Position numbers and translations under genes: made by a program | The notes under the pieces: model-generated | What the model was told of the DNA's origin: nothing | What the model saw: the letters and a program-made list of their open reading frames with translations, nothing else | Databases searched by the model: none | Part shown: positions 1 through 5,327 of the stretch, in pieces | Numbering within the stretch: the first letter of the stretch is position 1 | Layout: each line of letters opens with the position of its first letter | DNA from: CAIOSQ01 sp044359885 | GTDB taxonomy: Bacteria > Pseudomonadota > Alphaproteobacteria > CACIAM-22H2 | NCBI GenBank assembly: GCA_044359885.1 | Contig: JBIKLI010000243.1 | Coordinates: 1 to 6,943 of the forward strand | Direction: 5' to 3' | DNA length: 6,943 nucleotides

Positions 1-78
1 GACCCCGTCGACCGCGCGCAGCGTGCCGCGCGCGGTGGCGTAGTGGACGGCGAGGCCGCGCAGCGCCAGCAGGGTCAT
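1..78 (-). CDS. dppF: Dipeptide/oligopeptide ABC transporter ATPase 2 (DppF/OppF type), N-terminal 26 codons only
   Basis: Reading leftward from the ATG at 78, the frame stays open to the window edge. It begins MTLLALRGLAVHYATARG and continues to AVDGV, the usual opening beta-strands of OppF/DppF ATPases ahead of Walker A, which lies outside the window. The start overlaps the stop of the upstream ATPase gene as ATGA (78-75), which points to coupled translation. A weak G-rich stretch lies about 8 bases upstream. Known of the family: DppF pairs with DppD as the second nucleotide-binding subunit at the cytoplasmic face of the permease. Most of the gene is missing, so only the position, the frame and the opening match support the call. 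The neighbouring subunits make it likely. Confidence 0.82.
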   Translation of the reverse strand, partial: MTLLALRGLAVHYATARGTLRAVDGV

Positions 79-1064
79 GGCGGCGCCCCGGCTGCGGCGA
101 GCACCGGGCAGGCGACAAGCCGTCCCGCGCCGCGCGCGACGAGCGGCGGCGGCGGCGCCGCGCGGCACGACGCCACCGCATGGCCGCAGCGCGGGGCGAA
201 GGCGCAGCCGGCTTCGCCGCGCGCGCTGACGATCGAGCCGGGGATCTCGGCCAGCCGCGTCTGCCGGTAGCCCAGCCCCTCGGCCTTGCGGGGCGAGGCG
301 CCGAGCAGCCCGATCGTGTAGGGGTGGGCGGGCGTCCCGAGCAGGGCGTCGGGCGGTCCTTCCTCGACCTTGCGCCCCGCATACATGACCACGACGCGAT
401 CGGCCCATTGGCCGACGATGCCGAGGTCATGGGTGATCAGCAGCAGCCCCATCGACAGGTCGCGGCGCAGCCGGTCGAGAAGGTCCAGCACCTGGGCCTG
501 GATGGTGACGTCGAGCGCCGTGGTCGGCTCGTCGGCGATCAGCAGCCTGGGGCCGCAGGCGACGGCGATCGCGATCATGACCCGCTGGCGCATGCCGCCC
601 GACAGCTGGTGGGGATAGTCGTCGACCCGCCGCGCCGGATCGGCGATTCGCACGAGGTCGAGCAGCTCGATCGCCCGCCGCCGTGCCGCCGCGCGGCCCA
701 GCCCTTCGTGCAACCGCAGCACCTCCGCGACCTGCGCGCCGATGGTGTGGACCGGGTTCAGCGAGGTCATCGGCTCCTGGAAGATCATCGCGATCTCGCG
801 GCCCCGGACCCGCCGCATCCCGGCCTCGTCGAGCGCCATCAGGTCGCGCCCGGCGAACCACGCGGCCCCGGCGGCGATGCGCGCGCTGCGCGGCAGCAGC
901 CGCATCAGCGCCAGCGCCGTCATCGACTTGCCCGAACCGGACTCGCCGACGATCGCCACGGTCTGCCCGGCGTCGAGCGTCAGCGACAGCTCGCGCACCG
1001 CGATCTCCGCCGGGAAGGCCACGGTCAGCCCGTCGATGCGCAGCAGCGGCCCGGCCGAGGTCAT
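75..1064 (-). CDS. dppD: Dipeptide/oligopeptide ABC transporter ATPase 1 (DppD/OppD type)
   Basis: This 329-residue protein, normal for the family, hydrolyses ATP at the cytoplasmic face of a peptide-type importer. All ABC motifs are visible: Walker A GESGSGKS at 40-47, Q-loop Q96 in IFQEPMTSLNP, signature LSGGMRQ at 154-160, Walker B LLIADE at 174-179, D-loop ALD at 183-185 and switch His212. The C-terminal region (about 235-325) is the oligopeptide-transporter extension, with HPYT at 247-250 and four cysteines at 287, 293, 300 and 319. In this family such a set can bind a 4Fe-4S cluster. The ATG at 1064 lies 12 bases after the dppC stop and has a GAGGA ribosome site overlapping that stop. 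Its own stop overlaps the next start as ATGA. The family is certain. The transported substrate is unknown, and dipeptide, oligopeptide, nickel or amide compounds are all possible for this transporter class. Confidence 0.95.
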   Translation of the reverse strand: MTSAGPLLRIDGLTVAFPAEIAVRELSLTLDAGQTVAIVGESGSGKSMTALALMRLLPRSARIAAGAAWFAGRDLMALDEAGMRRVRGREIAMIFQEPMTSLNPVHTIGAQVAEVLRLHEGLGRAAARRRAIELLDLVRIADPARRVDDYPHQLSGGMRQRVMIAIAVACGPRLLIADEPTTALDVTIQAQVLDLLDRLRRDLSMGLLLITHDLGIVGQWADRVVVMYAGRKVEEGPPDALLGTPAHPYTIGLLGASPRKAEGLGYRQTRLAEIPGSIVSARGEAGCAFAPRCGHAVASCRAAPPPPLVARGAGRLVACPVLAAAGAPP

Positions 1065-1073
1065 CGCGTCCGG

Positions 1074-1078
1074 TCCTC
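1074..1078 (-). promoter_or_regulatory. Ribosome binding site of dppD-like gene, overlapping the dppC stop
   Basis: On the minus strand GAGGA lies 9 bases before the ATG at 1064, and its first two bases are the last two of the TGA that ends the dppC-like gene. A ribosome finishing dppC would therefore cover this site. It is the only junction in the permease/ATPase part of the block that lacks a 4-base overlap, and it has the best Shine-Dalgarno among them. Confidence 0.7.
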
Positions 1079-1955
1079 AGCGTTCGGCCGCGACGCGCGG
1101 GTTCAGCGCGTCGTTGAGCGCGTCGCCCAGCAGGTTGAGCGCAAGCACGGTGAGCACGATGGCGAAGCCGGGGATGGCGCTCAGATACCAGGCGGTGCGC
1201 AGCAGCTCGCGCCCGGCGCCGATCATGCTGCCCCAGCTGACGAGATTCGGGTCGCCCAGGCCGAGGAAGGACAGCGCCGATTCCATGAGGATCGCGGTCG
1301 CCACCAGCACCGAGGCGGTCACGATCACCGGCGGCAGCGCGTTGGGCAGGATCTCGGCCAGGATGATCCGGGCGTGGCCGTAGCCGAGGCCGCGCGCGGC
1401 CATGACGAAATCCTTCTCGCGCAGGGAGCGGAACTCGCTGCGCACGATGCGCGCGATGGTGGGCCAGGTGACCAGCGCGATCGCGCCGATCACCGTCGGG
1501 ATCGCCGGCTGGGCGATCGCGACCAGCACGATCAGCAGCACGAAGCTGGGCGGGGTCTGGAAGATCTCGATCAGCTTCACCAGCGCGGCGTCGACCCGGC
1601 CGCCGAAATACCCGGCCACGGCGCCGACCGCGAGGCCGAGCGTCACGCCGAGGACCATCGCCGAGAAGCCGACGAGCAGCGAGACCCGGGTTCCCCAGAC
1701 GAGCCCTGCGGCCACGTCGCGTCCCAGCGAGTCCGTGCCCAGCGGGTAGGCCGGGTTCTGGCCAGGCCACAGGAACGGACGCGCGACCATCTCCATCGGA
1801 TCGTCGGGATAGATCCGGGGCGCCAGCAGCGCCAGCGCGACCACCAGAAGCAGGAAGGCGAGCGAGATGACGCCCGCCGGATTGCGCAGGAACGCCCGCA
1901 TCGCACGCCAGCGGCGCGGCGCAGGGCCGGGGGCGGAGCCTGGAACCGCGGTCAT
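1077..1955 (-). CDS. dppC: Peptide-type ABC transporter permease, DppC/OppC family
   Basis: Inner-membrane permease of 292 residues, a usual DppC length. A short cytoplasmic N-terminus with FLRNPAG (22-28) leads into the first membrane helix (about 29-46), as in the OppC N-terminal domain. The family motif LGTDSLGRD is at 72-80. About five more hydrophobic segments follow, near 92-116, 122-150, 152-170, 208-232 and 256-277. The EAA loop that docks the ATPase lies near 179-207 (KDFVMAARGLGYGHARII). The C-terminus has the typical LGDALNDALNPR. I chose the ATG at 1955 because it forms an ATGA overlap with the dppB stop. A GTG at 1982 would add nine residues (MARPPDRPA), but it has no ribosome site and a 31-base overlap. 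It should pair with the DppB-like protein to form the pore. Confidence 0.93.
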   Translation of the reverse strand: MTAVPGSAPGPAPRRWRAMRAFLRNPAGVISLAFLLLVVALALLAPRIYPDDPMEMVARPFLWPGQNPAYPLGTDSLGRDVAAGLVWGTRVSLLVGFSAMVLGVTLGLAVGAVAGYFGGRVDAALVKLIEIFQTPPSFVLLIVLVAIAQPAIPTVIGAIALVTWPTIARIVRSEFRSLREKDFVMAARGLGYGHARIILAEILPNALPPVIVTASVLVATAILMESALSFLGLGDPNLVSWGSMIGAGRELLRTAWYLSAIPGFAIVLTVLALNLLGDALNDALNPRVAAER

Positions 1956-2938
1956 CGCAGGTCGATCCGGGGGTCGAGCCACGCATGCAGGAGGTCGACC
2001 AGGATGTTGACCACGATCACCAGCAACGAGGACAGCAGCAGCACGCCCAGCAGCACGTTGTAGTCGCGGCGCATCACCGCCTCGAAGGCGAGCCGGCCGA
2101 GGCCGGGCCAGCTGAACACCGTCTCCGCGACGACGGCGCCGCCCAGGATGCCGCCGATGTGCATGCCGGCCAGCGTCGTCACGGGCAGCAGCGCGTTGCG
2201 CAGCACATGGCGGCGCCCGACCGTGAAGGCGGAGAGCCCCTTGGCGCGGGCGGTGCGCACGAAATCCTGCTGCGCCACCTCCATCACCGCGGCCCGGGTC
2301 AGCCGCGCGTAGACCGCAATGAAGAACAGCGCCAGCGTGGTCCCCGGCAGGATCATGTGGCGCAGGCGGTCGAGCGCGTAGTCGAAGCCGGTCTTGCCCG
2401 ACGCGATGGTCTCCGATCCGCCGCTCGGCAGCCAGCCGAGCTTGATCGAGAAGGCGACGATCAGCATCAGCCCGATCCAGAAGCCGGGCACCGAATAGAA
2501 GATCAGCGTCACGACCGAGAGCGCGCGATCGACGAACCGGCCGGCGTTGAGCGCCATCACGGTCCCGAACAGCAGGCCGAGGACGAAGGCCATCCCCAGC
2601 GCGAAGCCCATCAGCATCAGCGTGCCCGGAAGGCGCTGCAGGATCAGCTCCGCCACCGGCATGTTGTAGCGCGGCGAGAACCCGAGGCTGCCCTGGGAGA
2701 GATGGCCGAGATACGCCAGCAGCTGCGACAGCAACGGCAGGTCGAGCCCCAGCTGGGTCCGCAGCTGGCGCATCGTCTCCTCGGTCGCGGCGCCGGATTC
2801 GGCGGCCAGCACGTCGGCGGCGTCGCCGGGCGCCAGCTGCAGCAGGAAGAAATTGAGGATCACGATCCCCAGCGCCGTGGGGATCGCGGCCAGAAGATTG
2901 CGCCGCAGCGCGGCGAGGAGGCGGGCGGCGCGGGTCAT
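1952..2938 (-). CDS. dppB: Peptide-type ABC transporter permease, DppB/OppB family
   Basis: Inner-membrane permease of 328 residues. The first helix (about 14-36) ends in the family motif FFLLQLAPGDAAD. A periplasmic stretch (about 40-100) has QLGLDLPLLSQ and GSLGFSPRYNMPV, both typical of DppB. Further helices lie near 105-130, 138-165, 194-214, 253-274 and 295-318. The EAA loop is at about 223-252 (QQDFVRTARAKGLSAF onward), followed by ETVFSWPGLG at 272-281, and the C-terminus is the usual LDPRIDLR. The reading frame continues upstream to 3718, but that part is the out-of-frame shadow of the nitrilase gene. The ATG at 2938 overlaps the nitrilase stop as ATGA and begins exactly where the family match begins. 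The ribosome site is weak, so translation probably depends on coupling. Confidence 0.94.
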   Translation of the reverse strand: MTRAARLLAALRRNLLAAIPTALGIVILNFFLLQLAPGDAADVLAAESGAATEETMRQLRTQLGLDLPLLSQLLAYLGHLSQGSLGFSPRYNMPVAELILQRLPGTLMLMGFALGMAFVLGLLFGTVMALNAGRFVDRALSVVTLIFYSVPGFWIGLMLIVAFSIKLGWLPSGGSETIASGKTGFDYALDRLRHMILPGTTLALFFIAVYARLTRAAVMEVAQQDFVRTARAKGLSAFTVGRRHVLRNALLPVTTLAGMHIGGILGGAVVAETVFSWPGLGRLAFEAVMRRDYNVLLGVLLLSSLLVIVVNILVDLLHAWLDPRIDLR

Positions 2939-3795
2939 CCGGCCAGCGGATAGAGATCGCCGCGGCGATCCTGCCAGGTCCGCACGCTGCCGGCCGCGCG
3001 CGCGCGCGCCAGCGCGGCCAGGTCGAACTCGCCGATCACGATCTGCTCCAGGTTCATCTCGCCCTGTGCCTGCAGGCCGCCGGGCGGGAACTGGACGTCG
3101 CAGGGCGTGATCAGCGCGCCGTTGCCGACATTGCCGCGCATCCACTCGACCGGCAGATTGCCCACGGTGTGGGTGGTGGCGACGAAGATCTGGTCCTCGA
3201 TCGCGCGCGCATGGCAGCAATGCCGGACGCGGTGGAATCCCTGGCGGTCGTCGGTGCAGGACGGCACGAAGACGAGGTCGGCGCCGCGCGCGCGGGCCTG
3301 CCGGGCGAGCTCGGGAAACTCGACATCGTAGCAGACCAGCACCGCCGCGCGGCCGAAGGGCAGGTCGAGGACGCGCAGCGCCTCGCCCGGGGCGATGCCC
3401 CAGGGCGTCACCTCGGTCGGCGTCAGATGCAGCTTTTCCTGGGTCTCGACGCGCCCGTCCGGCAGGAAGACATGCGCGGCGTTGCGCAGCGCGCCGTCGC
3501 GGCGATGGACATGCGTGCCCGCGACGATCGTCATGCGATGGCGCGCGGCGAGCCCGGCGAAGAGCCGGCGATAGGCATCGGTGAACCCGTCGAGATCGGC
3601 GATCCCGGCGGGGCGGCCATCGCCGCGCGGGATCGACAGCAGCTGGGTGGTCAGGAACTCCGGGAACAGGCAGGCATCGGCGTTCCACTCCGCCGCCGCG
3701 GCGACGTGATGGGCGCATTGCGCGGCGAAGGCGTCGAAATGGCCGATTTCCCGCAGGTCGTGCTGGACGCAGGCGACCCGGACCCGGCCGGTCAA
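2935..3795 (-). CDS. Carbon-nitrogen hydrolase (nitrilase superfamily, Rim1-like subgroup), probable amidase, TTG start
   Basis: Cytoplasmic C-N hydrolase of 286 residues, the usual single-domain length. The Glu-Lys-Cys triad is visible as E46 in FPEF, K121 in EKLHLTPTE and C155 in LVCYDVEFPE. The phrases FPEFLTTQLLS, KLHLTPTE and RVRHCCHARAIEDQ resemble the Rim1-like nitrilase subgroup, which is largely uncharacterised; enzymes of this superfamily usually cleave linear amides, less often nitriles. The frame runs open to 5241, but the nitrilase match starts only at VRVACVQHD, just after the amidohydrolase stop. The only start codon there is TTG at 3795, which forms a TTGA overlap with that stop and has a GGAG 8 bases upstream. 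The neighbours suggest it acts on an amide released or made by the enamidase-like enzyme, or on an imported amide. The family is sure; the substrate is not. Confidence 0.9.
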   Translation of the reverse strand: MTGRVRVACVQHDLREIGHFDAFAAQCAHHVAAAAEWNADACLFPEFLTTQLLSIPRGDGRPAGIADLDGFTDAYRRLFAGLAARHRMTIVAGTHVHRRDGALRNAAHVFLPDGRVETQEKLHLTPTEVTPWGIAPGEALRVLDLPFGRAAVLVCYDVEFPELARQARARGADLVFVPSCTDDRQGFHRVRHCCHARAIEDQIFVATTHTVGNLPVEWMRGNVGNGALITPCDVQFPPGGLQAQGEMNLEQIVIGEFDLAALARARAAGSVRTWQDRRGDLYPLAG

Positions 3796-4985
3796 TGCAG
3801 GATCTCCGGGACGCGCTCCGCCGGCGGCGTGTTGCGCGAGCGGCCGATGCGCACCACGCCGTCGATGATCACCATGCCGATCCCCGGCAGGTCGCCCTTG
3901 CGCACGCTGTCGAGGAGGTCGGTGCCGCTCGAATGCTGCGCCCGGTCCATCAGCACGAAATCGGCGGCGCGGCCCGGCTCGATCAGCCCGCAATCCAGCT
4001 CGCGCAGCCGCGCCGTGTTGCCGGTGGCGAAGCAGATGGCCTGCTCGGCCGGCGTGTCGCCCAGGGAGGAGAGCAGCGCGATCATGCGCAGGATCCCGAG
4101 CGGCTGGACGCCCGACCCGGCCGGCGAGTCGGTCCCGACGATCACGCGGCCGAGCTGGCCCAGCTCGCGCGCGACGCGCAGCGCGTGCAGCCCCGCGAGC
4201 TCGTTGCCGTTGTGGACGATCTCGATCGCGCGCTCGCAGCGCTCGCACAGGCAGGTGATCTGCTTCAGCGACAGCGCCGTGTGCCCGCCATTTATGTGAC
4301 CGATGACGTCGGCATCGGCCTCCAGCACCACGCTCTCGTCGATATAGCCGGAGCCCGGGACCGACGGCCCGCCGGTATGGATCGTCGAGTTCATGCCGTA
4401 TTTGCGAGCCCAGGCGACCATCTGCTTCGCCTCCTCGCCGGCCTTGACCGAGCCCAGCCCGATCTCGCCGAGCAGCTTCACCCCGGCCTTCGCCAACTCG
4501 GCGAAATCCTCCTCCACCATCCCCTTCTCGATCACCGGCGCGCCGGCATGGACCTTGACCCCGCCCGGGCGGAAGGCGTCGAAGCTGCGCTGGGCCGTGA
4601 TCGCCAGCGCCTTGAGCCCGACGATGTCCTTGGGCCGACCGGGCAGATGTACCTCGCCGGCGGAGATCATCGTCGTGACGCCGCCGTTGAGGAAGGAATC
4701 GATCCATCCGAGCTGGCTCTGGCGCGGGGTCCAGTCGCCGAACACGGGATGGACATGGCTGTCGATCAGCCCGGGTGCCAGCGCGCAGCCCCTGGCGTCG
4801 ATCGTGACCCGGGCGCCGTCGAGATCGAGGTCGCGCGCCTTCCCGGCCGCCAGGATACGCCCCTTGTCCGCCACCACCGTGTCGGCGTCGAGGATCGGCC
4901 GGGCCAGGTCGCCCGACAGCAGAAGCCCGATGTTCCGGATGACCAGCTTGCCCGCCGGTCCCGCCGCGCCGCCGATGTCGGCCAT
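3792..4985 (-). CDS. Enamidase-type amidohydrolase (metal-dependent)
   Basis: A 397-residue amidohydrolase-superfamily enzyme. From memory it closely resembles enamidase of Eubacterium barkeri, which opens 6-oxo-1,4,5,6-tetrahydronicotinate to 2-formylglutarate and ammonia. Shared signatures include HVH (77, 79), GGVTTMISAG, PGRPKD, RPGGVKVH, GEIGLG with E174, HTGG with H203, GHINGG with H230, GQLGRVI, GTDSPAGSG with D286, PLGILR, ATGN and a C-terminal SRNTPPAERV. His77, His79, Glu174, His203, His230 and Asp286 are the expected metal and catalytic positions. The start is ATG 4985: GAGGA lies 8 bases upstream of it but only 2 bases from the alternative ATG at 4991 (adds MI). A run C245-x-C247-x2-C250 in the middle is unusual to me. 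It leads the hydrolase/importer block and overlaps the nitrilase start. Family assignment is strong; the substrate may be a lactam, cyclic enamide or related N-heterocycle rather than nicotinate-derived. Confidence 0.88.
   Translation of the reverse strand: MADIGGAAGPAGKLVIRNIGLLLSGDLARPILDADTVVADKGRILAAGKARDLDLDGARVTIDARGCALAPGLIDSHVHPVFGDWTPRQSQLGWIDSFLNGGVTTMISAGEVHLPGRPKDIVGLKALAITAQRSFDAFRPGGVKVHAGAPVIEKGMVEEDFAELAKAGVKLLGEIGLGSVKAGEEAKQMVAWARKYGMNSTIHTGGPSVPGSGYIDESVVLEADADVIGHINGGHTALSLKQITCLCERCERAIEIVHNGNELAGLHALRVARELGQLGRVIVGTDSPAGSGVQPLGILRMIALLSSLGDTPAEQAICFATGNTARLRELDCGLIEPGRAADFVLMDRAQHSSGTDLLDSVRKGDLPGIGMVIIDGVVRIGRSRNTPPAERVPEILH
3804..3807 (-). promoter_or_regulatory. Ribosome binding site supporting the TTG start of the nitrilase gene
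   Basis: GGAG on the minus strand lies 8 bases before the TTG at 3795, inside the last codons of the amidohydrolase gene. No ATG or GTG lies in frame between the amidohydrolase stop and the conserved first beta-strand of the nitrilase. The site and the TTGA overlap together fix the start. Confidence 0.6.
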
Positions 4986-4993
4986 GATCATGA

Positions 4994-4998
4994 TCCTC
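4994..4998 (-). promoter_or_regulatory. Ribosome binding site deciding the enamidase start
   Basis: GAGGA on the minus strand is followed by TC, ATG, ATC, ATG. The first ATG (4991) is only 2 bases away, too close for efficient initiation. The second (4985) is 8 bases away, close to the optimum. This favours a protein beginning MADIGG. Confidence 0.65.
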
Positions 4999-5033
4999 GC
5001 GTCGCCTGAAACCGGCGGCGAGATTCCGGCAAA

Positions 5034-5047
5034 GCGCGCCGGCGCGC
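5034..5047. repeat. 14-base perfect palindrome in the gap upstream of the enamidase gene
   Basis: GCGCGCCGGCGCGC reads the same on both strands and lies in the 84-base non-coding gap (4986-5069) between the small ORF and the enamidase gene. Its centre is about 55 bases upstream of the enamidase ATG. Its inner 10 bases, GCGCCGGCGC, recur at 6915-6924 in the gap before the kinase gene. It could be an operator or a weak hairpin after the small ORF; on the minus strand only TTT follows, so it is not a convincing intrinsic terminator. In DNA this rich in GC, chance is a real alternative. I see no clear -35/-10 promoter in this gap. Confidence 0.4.
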
Positions 5048-5069
5048 AACCGCCGCGAGAAGCTTGGCG

Positions 5070-5327
5070 TCACCCCGCGGCGAGGTCGCGGATCCGGGCC
5101 AGGGTCGGGAGCAGCAGGGCGATGCCCAATGACGGTGCCGCCCGCGGTTCGGCAGGGATCTCCTCGGCGACGTCGCGCTTGGCGGACGGGGCGCGGAACG
5201 AGGCGGCGTCGATGCCGATGCCGATGGCGAGCGAGTTGCACCGTGTCGTCGCCGGGCCCGGCATCGCCTCGCAGATCATCGCGGCCATCTGCGGCGGCGC
5301 GGCGGCACGGTCGCGCCGCTTGCGCAT
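5070..5327 (-). CDS. Small unknown protein, 85 residues, coupled to the FGGY kinase
   Basis: I do not recognise this protein. The ATG at 5327 shares its A with the kinase stop (TGATG), an arrangement typical of translation by re-initiation, and there is no ribosome site of its own. By my count 79 of 85 codons end in G or C (about 93 %), like the real genes here, and the frame ends cleanly in TGA at 5070. The product starts basic (MRKRRDRAAA), has a middle section with AIGIGIDAASF (about 34-44) and a hydrophobic stretch GIALLLPTLARI near the C-terminus (about 68-79). It shows no signal peptide, no clear transmembrane helix and no known motif; C19 and C30 are its only cysteines. It may be a true small gene or the decayed end of a larger one. 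A frame that is open longer (to 5972) is only the shadow of the kinase gene. Confidence 0.45.
   Translation of the reverse strand: MRKRRDRAAAPPQMAAMICEAMPGPATTRCNSLAIGIGIDAASFRAPSAKRDVAEEIPAEPRAAPSLGIALLLPTLARIRDLAAG

Noticed and set aside
427..1986. Minus-strand open frame of 519 codons across dppC and dppD
   Set aside because: It is a frame-shifted shadow of two real genes in GC-rich DNA, with an arginine/alanine/glycine-rich product and no domain of its own.
180..2063. Long plus-strand open frame of 627 codons
   Set aside because: It lies antisense to dppD, dppC and the end of dppB, which have full family motifs. Its translation is low-complexity, rich in R, D, Q, G and H, as expected of the reverse of GC-rich genes.
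2998..3012. Alternating GC run (about GCGCGCGCGCGCC) as a repeat element or Z-DNA tract
   Set aside because: It encodes the Ala/Arg run ARARAA near the end of the nitrilase, in frame, and is ordinary for GC-rich coding sequence.
3795..5009. Plus-strand open frames opposite the amidohydrolase, up to about 404 codons, with another over 4393-5424
   Set aside because: They are antisense to the enamidase-like gene and have no recognisable domains. Over the small ORF, codon third positions favour the minus strand.
5034..5047. Intrinsic terminator at the 14-base palindrome
   Set aside because: It has no room for a loop without losing most of the stem, and only three T residues follow on the transcribed strand.
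3796..5241. N-terminal extension of the nitrilase frame, which might suggest a fusion protein
   Set aside because: The extension overlaps the amidohydrolase in another frame and looks like shadow sequence. The nitrilase fold starts right after the TTG at 3795.
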